In this document: piece by piece, positions 24,321-36,100 of the stretch
Position numbering within the stretch: position 1 is the first letter of the stretch
Layout of the letters: every line of letters begins with the position of its first letter
Source: Prinia subflava
Taxonomy: Eukaryota > Chordata > Aves > Passeriformes > Cisticolidae
Reading direction: 5' to 3'
Assembly: GCF_021018805.1 (NCBI RefSeq)
Contig: NC_086259.1
Location: 10,902,501-10,966,500 of the forward strand
Length of the DNA: 64,000 bases
Notes under the pieces: model-generated
Database searches by the model: none
Told to the model about the DNA's origin: nothing
What the model saw: only the letters and a program-made list of their open reading frames with translations
Translations under genes and position numbers: made by a program

Positions 24321-27300
24321 AGAAAGCTGGCAATTACATTGCAGCTTTATTTTATTTTGCTCTCTTAAAAATCAGCTGAATATCAATCTACAATCAATAA
24401 AGAAAGTTGCCTATAGGCAGTTCTACCTTCAAATCTACTCCATAGATCAGCTGCTGGGAATCTATACACAGTCAATAAGACACATTTCAAAAGTGAGGTT
24501 TTTCTCCCAAAAGGCAAAACTGCTCTAATTTACAGCTGGATATGAACTGGGCAAACAGTATACACCTGAAGTAAATGTAATTTCCAATTTACAAGAAACT
24601 CTGGTGAAAGATTAGATCTGATCTTCTCTCTATGCAAGTAATCTATGGATATTTATATTATGATAACTGGAGAGCACAAATTGCTTTGGTTTTTCCTTTT
24701 GGGTATCTTTTTCATTTGTTTGTTTAGCAAAACCTGCAGGGGAAACTCGAACAGCTATAATTACAGTCACAGTTACAAGTTGTGGGGTCTGTAGATAATA
24801 AGCTACAAGGCATTTTTATTGTGCTCTTTTATTATTATTTGGTTAAAGAATGCTTTTTTTCCCAAGACAATCCATCTGTATTTTGTAGGAAGGAGAATCA
24901 AAGCAATAGCTGTCAAATATCAGTGAGATAGCAGATTTACAAATTAATCCCATTGCTTTGTATTTCCACAAAGGTTGAAATCCATAATTGGTGCTAGAAA
25001 CTATAATTAACTTATTAGAAGCACTCAGGCAGCTAGGTGTGCAAAATGGCAGCAGGTGTGTAATATCATTAGAAATACACTGTATTAAAAGCACCTCAGA
25101 GTTTTATCCCTTTAGTTTCATGCTGCCAGCTGCCAATTTGATTGGTTAAGTAGTTTTGGGCCATGCAATACTCTTTCTTTTGGATTGATGTGTTTATTAC
25201 TTTTTATGACAGGGGATCCCAAGGCAGATGTTCAATAAAGAAACAAGCTGCTACAGACCAGAGTAAAGAGATAGGTGGTGTAGATGCAGGAAATTGGGAA
25301 AGTTATCATATGCGCTAAGTTGTTATTGAAGATTTTGCTCCCAGCATTTGTAGCAGTTGTGTTATATGCTCTTCCACAGACAGTAATCTAACAGGGAATT
25401 ATTGAAAGCCAAGTGCCAGGATTTCAAATTGCACTGTATGATGTGTGCTGCTCGAGCTGGGAGCTGGAGCTTTGAAATGATAAAGATGTGGCCATGCCAT
25501 TTTCTGGAGCTGCTGTGCTCCTGCAGAGCCTCTTCTCTCTCAGACACAGCTGAAGCTCTGCTTTTCCTTTGCACCTCGTGCAATCGTTGGTGAAATCAGT
25601 TACAACAGCACAAAGAGAGGGAAAATTGCTACTGGGGAGCAATATTGTTCAGAATTTGGATAAAGGGTGAGCAAATTATGGTGGTATAGATCTGGGTCAA
25701 CCAAAGCCGAATTCTGCTCTGTCTTCACCAGTAAAAACACAGGCTCATCATGTTTAAGTGAATGGGAACATACAGATGGATATATGGGCAAAACCAAAAA
25801 AAGAGACAGGTTTTTAGTTCCTATAACTGTTTACCACTTGGGGTTTTTTGCTTAGTGCTAAGGGGAAGAGAAAATACAAGTTTCGTGGCTTTTGGAAGCT
25901 TCTGAACACTCCTGTAGGGGAAAAGCAAATATTTTCTAGAGAGGCTTCTTGGTGTAAACCATTTCTTCTTTTTCAGTGTTTTAAAAGGAAGCAATAGACT
26001 GTGATTGACATAAAATTTTCTCTTTAATTGATTTAGTATATTTTGCTGGTTTTGTGACTTTAATTTAATCTATTACAACCAGATATGAGGAGAGCTAATA
26101 ATTCATGAGAGATGTTATTTTCTAATTAGATTTTTATGAATGCCCCTAAAGCTTCTGCCCAGAAGTGGAAGCTGGCCAGAAAATTTGAATTATATTGAGA
26201 GCAGACTGTTCTGCTCTGTCTGTATTCTTTGATCCACTGCTTTCCTTTAGTTTCTTGGTGTATTAACATCATCGCTGAAATAGTATTTTTCCTCTGTTTG
26301 GAAGGGATGAGTATCTCATTCCTCCTTTCACCACCTCTGAGACACTTCCTGTCCTGCTCCTGTAACCTCCTCTTGACTTTCTGAGGCTCAGCTCTTCTGT
26401 TGAGGGCACAAAGTGCTGCCCTCCTTTCTCTTGCAGACAAGAAGGTGTGACTTGTGCCATCCCAAACCTTCCCACTCCTGTGTGTGTCAATAGTCACTTG
26501 AAACCCCCCTTCTTTGGTTATGAGGATGTATCTTTCCATACCCTCTGCCTTTTCCTGCTGTTTGTGAATTGTGGCGTGGCTACCAGGGAGAAAAAGGAAG
26601 TGTGTAATGGGCTTTTGCTGTCTGTGGGGAGAAAAGCTGTTCAAATTGAGACATCCCTATGGTCTGCAGGGCTTCTCATGGCCTGAAATGGCAAATCTCA
26701 TGGGCTGAGACAAGTATTCCAGGTTACATCTCAGCTATTCCATCCTCTTCTAAGCTATTGAAACTTTAAGGAGGGAAGAAAAAGAAGTTATCAAATTTAG
26801 GCTATTGTTAGACTATTTGTCAGACCAGTCTAACAAATTCCAAATGCTGCTCTGGGTTTCTGATGGTTGCAGGTCAGTTGGCAGGAGGCACTGGGACAGG
26901 TCAGGGAAGGCTGAGGCTCCATGGGATCAGATAAATGCCACAGATGTGCTAAACACGTGAGGCAGAAAAGAGAGACTGTGACAATGGAGTTATGTTAGAG
27001 CAGGGGCTGAACATAAAACTCAAGGGTTCTTTCAGTAACAGGATCTGTTTTGATGCACAAACAAAGGCAGTGAAAGAGACAATGCAGACCTTGGGAGCTG
27101 AGGAACATGGGAAGGGGGAATCATGCTAAAAAGCAATATGAGCTGTTGTGGAAGTGACGTTTTAAAAACAAACCACAGTGGTTGCTGCATTGTACAAACC
27201 TAATAAGACATAGTGAAAAATATTGGATTTATTTTTACAAGTTAAAAGTGACCTTGTTGGCCTTATGAATGGATTCACTTCTCACAGTACCTCTTAAGGG

Positions 27301-28204
27301 CATTAGGGTTATGACTAACTCATAAAAATAAATCCAATATTTTCCCCTTGGCCATGTCATATCCAATGTTGGAATTCAGCTGTGAGAACTGGTGGGGCTC
27401 TGACTTTCATTTAGTTTGACCTCCTATTATGAGAAGTACCTGGCTCTCAATCCTGGTGGGCTGCAGCACAGTTCCAGCAGTGGTTATATCACATACAGAG
27501 TGGAAACAGAAAATATCTGAGAAGGCCTGGAAAGAGAGGGTCGTGCAACACAACATGTAACTGAAAACAACACGTGAAAGGAATAAGTGTTTCAAATACA
27601 GACAGGTTTTCTTCCTTCCCTGTTCTTCATTCGACCAGAAGAGATCAAGGCAGGGCTGTCAATTTGGTTTTACACTGTGTATAGGGGAGGCAGAATCCCA
27701 GCTGATGATTGAGCTTGTACCATTGTTCATTTCTGTTGGAGTCCAAGGAACTTTAAAAAATCCAGTCAAGAAAATAACTAGAGAACAAGTGATTTATAAA
27801 TGAGTTGAGAGCTTTAAAGGCGACAGACACACCCATCTAGTATTGTGAAGGCACAAGGCCTTCCCTGAGCAACAACATAGTCCAGCACAGTAAGAAAAAA
27901 AGAGTACAAACTGTTTTCAGCACCCATGGATGGCTCCAGCTTCAAGTCTGAAGCTTTTTTGCTGCAGCTTTGTGGCCTCTATCAATCACTGAGGGTTTGT
28001 GTTGGTTCCACACATCCAGATGACTGCAGTGTGAGGTGGTCACTGTCACATATCAATGAGGAAATGTTCATTTTAAGTGCATACCAGATGTGCTCTTTTT
28101 ATAACTTGTGTATTCTGCTTATTTGCTCTGCCTGATAACCATTCCCTTTCCAATAGGCTGAGATGAGTTCACCTTCCTTTTGATTGAAGAAAAAAGGTCC
28201 AGTA
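24321..28204. other. Non-coding stretch holding a MITE-like inverted repeat
   Basis: AT-rich unique DNA. Its only clear structure is the inverted repeat at 27217-27343. The 172-codon minus-strand open frame at 26126-26644 matches no family I recognise and has no exon signals. Confidence 0.4.
27217..27343. repeat. Perfect 21-bp inverted repeat with 85-base spacer, MITE-like
   Basis: The arm at 27217-27237 (core ATATTGGATTTATTTTTA) is the exact reverse complement of the arm at 27323-27343 (core TAAAAATAAATCCAATAT). Inside the arms the pairing continues imperfectly, for example TTACAAGTTA against the complement of TAACTCATAA, so the whole 127 bases can fold into a long imperfect stem. A 21-bp perfect match is far beyond chance for a window this size. 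Size and form suit a small MITE or a solitary palindromic element, but no target-site duplication is obvious (flanks TAGTG and CCCCT). The family is not recognised. Confidence 0.75.
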
Positions 28205-28308
28205 CATGCACCTGGATGTGGTCCTGGGTGATGCTCCAGGTGGCCTTGCTTGAGAATGGGGTTTGGACTAGGTGGTTTCAGCCCCAAACATTCAGTGATT
28301 CCGTGACC
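28205..28308 (+). mobile_element. CR1 LINE 3' end fragment, plus strand
   Basis: The order is TGATGCTCCAGGTGGCCTTG, CTTGAGAATGGGGTTTGGAC, TAGGTGGTTTCAG and a diverged octamer tail ATTCAGTGATTCCGTGA. This is the 3' end of a CR1 copy on the + strand (compare the 'CCCTGCTTGAGCAGGGGGTTGG..CTAGATGA' block of the family). It is only about 100 bases long and strongly 5'-truncated. Confidence 0.85.
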
Positions 28309-30021
28309 TCAAGCTGTGATAGCACAAACCTCTGTATAAGCTCATTTACCCTGTCAAGAAATGTAGAGTGGGCAGAAAACTAGTCAATGACATAAGAGTG
28401 AAGGTGTTATGGGATTAATAAGAATGTTTGCCAGGCACGAGTAATCAGGCTGAGCTGAAAAAGAAGCAGAATGAGATCAAATATTTCTTGCATTATGACT
28501 TTCCTTGCAGGGGGAAACCCTTATCTGGTGTAATTTGGATTAAATATAAACTCAAGTGCAAAGAATATACAAATCCATTTATCTGTGTTTATCTGAAGCT
28601 GAGCTGGAATCCAGCTTTGGTTACTGCAACGTTAATTTTGCCATTGTTCAGTGTTGCCTTTTGTCTCCACAAATTTTCTCCCAACAACTTGAGCAGCGTG
28701 CTGAATTATAACTGTAGAAAATCATGAATGACATGCATATGTTGTAGGCATTTTTGAGGTTGCAGGGCTAACAGTAAATATTCACACTTAAAATATTGAA
28801 TTTAGGTTTATATGCCATGGAAATGCTGAGTACCTTCTTTGCTTTGTTTCCTCTGCCTCTGCTTTTCCCATGATTCTTTTATTACACTGAACAAGTTCCG
28901 TATCTGTAACATACAGAAGTTGACGTGTTCTCATATTGCATTTCCTTGTTTTCTCTGAACAACTTTCAATGAGTATTATTTTACCTGCATCATTTTGGTG
29001 TCCAAAGTATTCCCATAGATCAATCATGGGAAAATTTTCATTCCTTAGAAACATATCAGATCCAGAGATGGGGGATTCCCCAAGTGCCTGAGTTTCAGCC
29101 CTGCCCTGCTGTGTGTGTACAGCACAGGAGCTCTCCTGTGGAACTGCCCCAGGCCAGGCACCCCCTGCTCTGAGCATCGTGGCCACTGCTGCAGTGGCTG
29201 CCACACACTGAAAAGGTGTGTTGGCAAGTCAGCCACAACCACAGATTTAAGATCTCTTTTATGAGACAGCTTTATCAGGATTTAAAGGTGTTTTTTCCTA
29301 AGCATGACAAATAAGCTGCTGAAGCTGCTAAGAACACTTATTTATATAAACTGGCACTGATGTTACCTTGTGTAAAATATGTTTAATTTTAGCCAATGCA
29401 TATTTGAGTTATAGTTTCCATAAATATTTGTGAATACATTATGATAAAATCTAAAACCTTGGCAACAGTTAAGAGAAGAGTTTGTGGATAAAAATCAACA
29501 TTGCCTGCAGTATCCCAGGAGATCATACTGCTAGTGAAGTTTAAATTAGCTTTGCCCTAAAATCTAAGACATTCCTGCAGCACACTTTAAAGCATCTTAA
29601 AGTGTGAAGGAGTTAAGCTAATTACTGTAGCATTTGAAGACAAGACATTTGTAAAATTAATAGGCTAGAGTCTGCAGCCTTTCATTCAGCAAAAATTCCT
29701 ACTGCAATTGTGCATTTATTGTGGAAGAGCTGCACAACTCAGTGCTGCTTTAAAAGAGTGACATCTTGACAGAATATAGTCCAAATACTGGGGGCTTGGG
29801 GGAGGTGTGTGATTTCTGGTCTCACAATGAGAAAAGGAGGAACATGCACAGTTTAACTCCCAGCATCACTGATGTTATCTGCCTGTGATAGCAGAACCCT
29901 ATCCCAATCCCCAGCAGAGACTGCCTGGCACCATTTCCACTGAGCAGATTTGGTGTTCCCACCAGTTGCTGTGTTTGTCTTTTGCTGTCCCTGGGTCCTC
30001 AGGGCCAAGCCTACAGAGATG
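28309..30021. other. Non-coding unique DNA, possibly with conserved AT-rich core
   Basis: No gene or repeat family recognised. A perfect 10-bp-stem, 6-base-loop hairpin lies at 29581-29606. The surrounding 29.3-29.75 kb is AT-rich, low in CpG and rich in homeodomain-like ATTA words, the texture of vertebrate conserved elements. The 138-codon minus-strand open frame at 28788-29204 is unsupported. Confidence 0.35.
29581..29606. repeat. Short perfect hairpin, 10-bp stem
   Basis: CACACTTTAA (29581-29590) pairs exactly with TTAAAGTGTG (29597-29606) around the loop AGCATC. The structure is short and near chance expectation for this window size. It is recorded because it sits in AT-rich unique DNA. 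Confidence 0.45.
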
Positions 30022-30100
30022 AAAATCACACAGAATCACAGAATGACCAGGGTGGAAGAGACCTTCAAGATTGTTGAGTCCAACCCAATCATGCAACCCG
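30022..30100 (-). mobile_element. CR1 LINE 3' terminal fragment, minus strand
   Basis: ACACAGAATCACAGAATGAC is the reverse-complemented octamer tail. It is followed by CAGGGTGGAAGAGACCTTCA and GTTGAGTCCAACCC, the block next to the CR1 3' end. The match fades after about 80 bases, so this is a very short truncated copy or one broken by later change. Confidence 0.88.
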
Positions 30101-33100
30101 ATGAGAGCAGCCCTGGAAAGCAGAGCAGGGGTGCTCAGGGCCCAAAGGCCACACTGTGGGTGTTTCAGGGAAGCCTGCTGTGAGTCAGCTCTTGCTGTGC
30201 CCACACACCAAGTGTGTGCTGGTAGGTGGAGAACATCAGGTTTAGTCTCACCTGAGAAGATCCGAGTTCATTCTGTGGCTTTCTGCTCAAACAGGGGGTG
30301 GTGGTGATCAGGAAAGCCACCCCAGCAGTGAGCTCCCCATACGTACTGACACACAGGCAGGAGTGTCCCCATGCCCCAGGGGCAGCTCCCACTCTCACTG
30401 GGTGCTGTGGCTGCTCTGCAGGAATTGGGGTGTCCTCACTCTGCAGGAATTGGCAGCATCACCTACTGAAGAGGGCAGTGAGAGTGACAGGACCCCAGGC
30501 TCTGCTGCTCCAACAGTGCAGGGGAACCTCTGCAGATGTGGTGTCTGTGCCCCACATGGAGGGAAGGCTGGCAGGGCCATTGTGCAAGGTTGCTGTGTCT
30601 AACTGCACACAGGAGAGGAGAGCAGGGCAGCTGCTGAGAGGACAGGAATGTTTATCAGGGGGACACAAAGTGTTTGGTTTGAGCATGGGCTCTGTTCAGC
30701 AGCTTTGCTCTTTCTCAGCCTTCAGTGTTCTCACAGGGACGTGGCTACAGAACACAGATGTGTAGGAAGGGATCAGTTAACAGTTTCCTTTGTGAGGTGT
30801 TAGAAGGATGCAATTCTCTGTTAAAATATTTATAGTGCAAAGCACTGGTTCCCTGCAATTCACTGGTGCTATTCACTGTAAGAATCACTGAGCTCAGGCT
30901 TAGGGAGGTGAGTTGTTTGCTATTCAATTGATCCCAGCCCGTTTCTCCTCTAAACCAGTCCAAGTCAGTACTGCAATTACAGAGAAGACTGAAACCACTT
31001 CCATTGCCTCCTTAACAACAAGTAGACTTGTTCCTTCCAGGCTACTGAGACATTTCATCCACAATTGGTTTTTGACTGAAGATTTTTTTACCAAGCATTC
31101 ACAAATGTGAAAAAAGAATAGCATGTTATGTGAAAATATTTCCAGCTGCATCTTGACAGGTTTTATGTTGGTTATTGAAGCTGCTGGCTAGAAATGGGTC
31201 AGTAGAACTGTAACAGACTTCCTGCTTATTGCTGTTTGACTGAAAGAGTCCAGACTTTGCTCACCTTAAAAAAGCCTTGCTTTGATTTCCTGACTGAGGT
31301 AGGACTTAGTTAATGGAAGTTAAGAGTTGGTTTGAGGGTGAGTGGCTGGATGGGGAGAGGATTGCTGCTTGAGAATTTACAGTATGGACACTCTTGGAAA
31401 AGACTAAGGTATGCTTCACATTTTTATCTAAATATAGTTTTGTTACTGAGTGTTGGCCAGATGAAAAGAAACAGTGCACCAGATGCAGTTTATACACATA
31501 CACACACATGCATATGTGCCTTTGATGTTTATAGAAAAATATTGTCCTTCCAGTAGATTCCTTTTCAGATGAGTTTGCTTGTCTTTTTCCAGTTCAAGGT
31601 TGTAGTCAACAACTGAAGTTAGGCTGGCAGAGATGGTACTGAAAATTAGTCAGGCTCATGAGAAAAGTGTGATAATTGTACCTTTTATAGTTGTCATCCA
31701 ATGCAGTTCTGTTTCACTGGACCAGCAACTGTTAGTATTTCAATTCTTTCCAAGTGTTATTTGGAGAAGTTATTTAAAAAAAAAAATTTCCAAGTGTTCA
31801 TTAGCCTTTTGAAATTTTTTTATAGCTCAGTGCAATATTCCATGTAACAAGTCTTTATTATTTTAAAACCAACATTAGAAATTGCTTATGCAGTAGCTAT
31901 ACAGCTCATCAGCTTTTTGCAGGGCACCTTCTGTGCCTGCTCACTTCGAAGTTTATTGATTAGAACCACATTTTGAATCTGTCCTCTGCCTTTAAATTCC
32001 TTTAGCATCTCTTGATGTGCCATTGACATATGAGTCTTTTACCTTTTTTATTATGTCTGCCCCATGTCTCAAGCACCTTTTTGGCATGTAGTAGGAGCCT
32101 TCAAGCTTCTTGCAGACAAGCAGCTAAAGGAAGGTGTATAGCAGGGCCTGGGCCCTGGAGCCCTGGCAGGCAGGACTCCTGCTCAGCCCCAGCAGCCGCC
32201 CTTCCAGAGCAGGTGGCAGAGCTCAGTCTCCTTGACACACTCCCGTGTGTCCTTTCTGAATTGTTTCTTCCCTCGGGCAGTCTGAAGGAATCTGCCTCAG
32301 ATGACCGTGTTCAAGCAAATCTCACCCTTACATTTCACTTCAGTCAATTTAAATCTCACCCTTTATGCTGTAGCCAAAGCCATCAGCCCATGTCATCCTT
32401 CACTGTAATGCAGATCTGCTCCTACCTCATTACCATGTGCATAGCTCTACCACGGGGTCTGATGCACACATCCAGGGCTATACTGAATTATTAAGGGTTT
32501 CACTTAAACCAGCAAGATTGGGGAAGTTTTTAAACTCTGTCTTTAATGTGACCTGTAAGTTTGAAGTTCTTGAGGTCTCTCTGAGGAGCTGATGTTTTTA
32601 GTACATTCTGTGTGGCACTTCAGATCTGTATAATTATATGGATTTTGAAAGAGAGATATGTATTCTGACTTTGGACAGCTCTGGCTCTATTGTAGCTTGG
32701 ATGCAACAAAAAAATTCTAAAGACCTTTTCCTCTTATGTACATAAACAATGAAATCCTTAAATCTTCCTTGTCAGATGAAAGCCTGGGCATTCCATAATA
32801 ATATTTTTCATGTGCTTACAGTAGGAATTATTTTGAGTGCTCAACTTTGACTTAGTAGGTCAAAGATGATATTCTTTTTATACAGATCTTTAATATAAGC
32901 AATATTCTCTTTCACCCCTGACTCATAATACAGCGGTTTTCCTTCAAAGCGTAAATTAAAGTGAAGCCACAAAAGGGTCATTAATGGACTTGGTAGAGTC
33001 AATACTGAGGGTATCATGTACTGCCTGTTTAATATTAAAAGTGAAGTCAATGGAAGTATGGTCTTAATATATCTGGGCTTTGTGCATGCCGAGGGAGAGC

Positions 33101-36100
33101 AGAAAGTTTAAACTTGGGAGCGTGCAGAGAGATGAAACAGCTTGAGATGCAGCATAATGTTGGGGTTCGTTCCTGAAAACCCAGGAAAATATATGCCTGC
33201 AGCTAAAGGTCAGAAACTATTAGTGAGGATTAGGATGGTGTCATGCACTGTATTTCATATGTGGAATTAAAAAAAAATTCTAATGGAAGGCAGACATTTG
33301 TAATTCCAGAGCCACCAGTTAAGCAGTAATATCCAAATCATTGGCTAATCTTTTTCCTTCAAATTAATGAATAGAAAGGCCAGAATGCCAGAGCAAAATC
33401 CCCTGCAGAACATACTTTGTGAGAGCACTAATAAGACACACACTGTATAACTTTATTCTGCTTACAGTATGGAAGACTTTTAAAGGACCAATTAAAAGGG
33501 ACTTAAAATGCAATTAAAGTGGAAATCACTTGGCAACAAGGCATTAGCCATCTCTCCCATCAGCCCTGCATTAGTGAGCCTTTAGCAAGAGATTTGCTGG
33601 TGGATAACGTATTTGTGAAGCATAATAGTAGGACTGAGCCCAGGCAACAGAGAGGAGGCTAAAGCCAAGCTGACCTCCAGGGAAAGGCCTGGGACTGCCT
33701 CTTCTTGCTATGCTGAGATGTGAATGGTGGCAGGTGATGGGAAAGAGAAGCTGTTTCTGAGAGATGGCTGCACTGGAGGACAGAGGGCACAACCTGTGGG
33801 AGCTTTTTCACCCCTCTGATAAATGGTGCTGCAGCAGGGAGCCCATCTATTTCTACAGCTGACAGTGCAGATTTCTTTTTAATACCAGTCCCTCTTTCCT
33901 TGGGAGGAGGCAGGCAGCACTGCCATGGCTGGTTTTGTCCCAGGGGATCCCTCACCAGACGTGTAGGGGAACAGCCAGGCAGGGAGGTGAATGGAGACAC
34001 AACTGGGCAGTGTGTGATCAGCTCTCATCCTCACAGGGCACCTTTGGATTGGGACAAGGGGATACTTCTGATATACTTAAAATTTGTGTGTTGGAATCTA
34101 AGCCAGGGAGCTGTAAAATAGAAAATTCTGTGGGAGGTGAGAAGAACTGCTTGTATTAAAAAAAAAAAAAACCAATGGCAGAAAAAATACAGGGTTCGGC
34201 TTTTTTTTCTAAAGAACAAATCAGTAAGTTCCTACTGGTTTGTGTGTGTAAATCCAAGAGGGGAAAAAAGCACACACAAAAAAAATCTTTTTTTGAAATT
34301 AAGTTAAAAATTGCAGCCACAGAACTGAGTTTAAGACTTGGAGACCTGATCCAGGCAATGCTCTCTGCCTGTGAGAGGGACTGCCAGCACACGGCCTTAG
34401 GCTAAATAATGTCTGATATTCTCATTAATATTAGGTGATGAATGCCACAAATGCAGCCACATCAGTAGATGAGAAATGTCATTTTAAATATGTACATGCT
34501 GTTTGGGCAATTAAAGATAAAGTGTGTGTGTGCATGGGGGCTTTTGGGTACTCAGTGCTGAGAACCATGCTCAGTCAGAGGTGGGCTCTGCTGACTCAGC
34601 CCTGTGTCAAATGTGTGTCTGTGTGATGCAGAAGCAGTTTGAAATGTCTGTAATGTGTAGCAGTGAGTCATGGCAGCAATCTGCTTCCAAGCACCTCCTG
34701 CCAGAGCTGCTCCCTGGGCTGAGCAGGTTCCCCTGGGTTATGGATTGACAAAGCCACCTCTGCTGCCACGAGGCAGGGCAGAGGTGCCTGGATCCCTGTA
34801 AAAACAAGCCAGGAACCAACAGGCTGAGTAACTAGTCTGTGTTATTTACAAAAAAACACCTTAGACAGGCAAGTCCAGGATTTGTGCACCTCCTTTCTGC
34901 CTGATAAGTAGCTGTTAGTCACATGCTACTGCTAATAATTTTCAGAAATGAACATTAATAATTTATTCTTCCTTTTCCACTGCTGATTATGTTTCAGACA
35001 ACCTGAGTGTCTCTTAGCAAAATGGTGCTGCACATTTGCATAATTACAACCATGATTCGTTTTCAAATTTTAATAGTGGATAATTAGATTATAATTTTGT
35101 GGAGGGAAATGCCTTAAAAGAAGGCAACTCAGAAGCTTGGCTATTTTATTTTAAGCCACATGGCATGGACAATGAAGAATAACTAAATCATCCAGGCTTT
35201 ACCTAAATGGAAGAAATGATGGGTTAATATTCCTTGTCTCACAATGCAGCAGAGCCCTAAAAGGCCACTTTTAACCAAAGCACTGCAGGCCCTGACTGGT
35301 GAAGCTCCTCCACAAAGTGTGGGGCTGACATTCCAATTTAGAAGCATCACGAAAAATCTTAATCAGTGCAACCAAATTAGCAGACAGAAGCTTTTAGACC
35401 ATGTTCCTTGTTTACGCTTATCATTCTTAATAAATCCTAAATGCTTTTACAGGTGTGGAAATAGGCCTATTACCAAGATAATTTTCTTAATCGTAGACAT
35501 CTTAGATTGAGATGTGACATTTGCCATAATTCCCTTGCTCTATCTCATAGATTTCTGAAAGCTGTCTCCATTTCCAGCACCATCTCTGTGGTAGAAGCGG
35601 TCTCTTGACTGATGTATGTCCAAATAAGCCTTTGAATACTTTTCCATACTGGCCTTGAAATAATTCAGATGTCAAATTACCTCTCTCCAGACTTCCTGAC
35701 TCCACCAGGCCCCTTGAATATGTTTTTTAAAAAGTATTTAGGGGGAAAATATTAAATTTTTCTAAGCTGGGTCAGGGTTCATAGAATTTGCTAATAAAGA
35801 AGCAGGCAAGGAAGATATTTACTTGGGGAAGGCTCTGAGTGTATTTTGTGTAACAGCTGCAGGTTGAGACAGCCTTTAGTTTGTGTTTCTGAGTTTACAT
35901 GCCTCCAAGCTTTTGGCATCTTTGCTTTTTTTTTTCTTCCTGTTTTCCTTTCAAGACATATAAGGAAACAATTTCAGTCTTTTCACACCAAGCCTTTTAG
36001 CATGGTCCACATATTCATACCTCAGGTTGAACCACTGCTCAGTTTGACAAGGAATATCCTCCAGCTTCTCATTTTGTTCTCTTCAAAAGGCCCTTGCAGC

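Noticed and set aside
26126..26644. 172-codon minus-strand open frame
   Set aside because: Low-complexity basic stretches, no known domain, overlapped by other frames, no exon signals.
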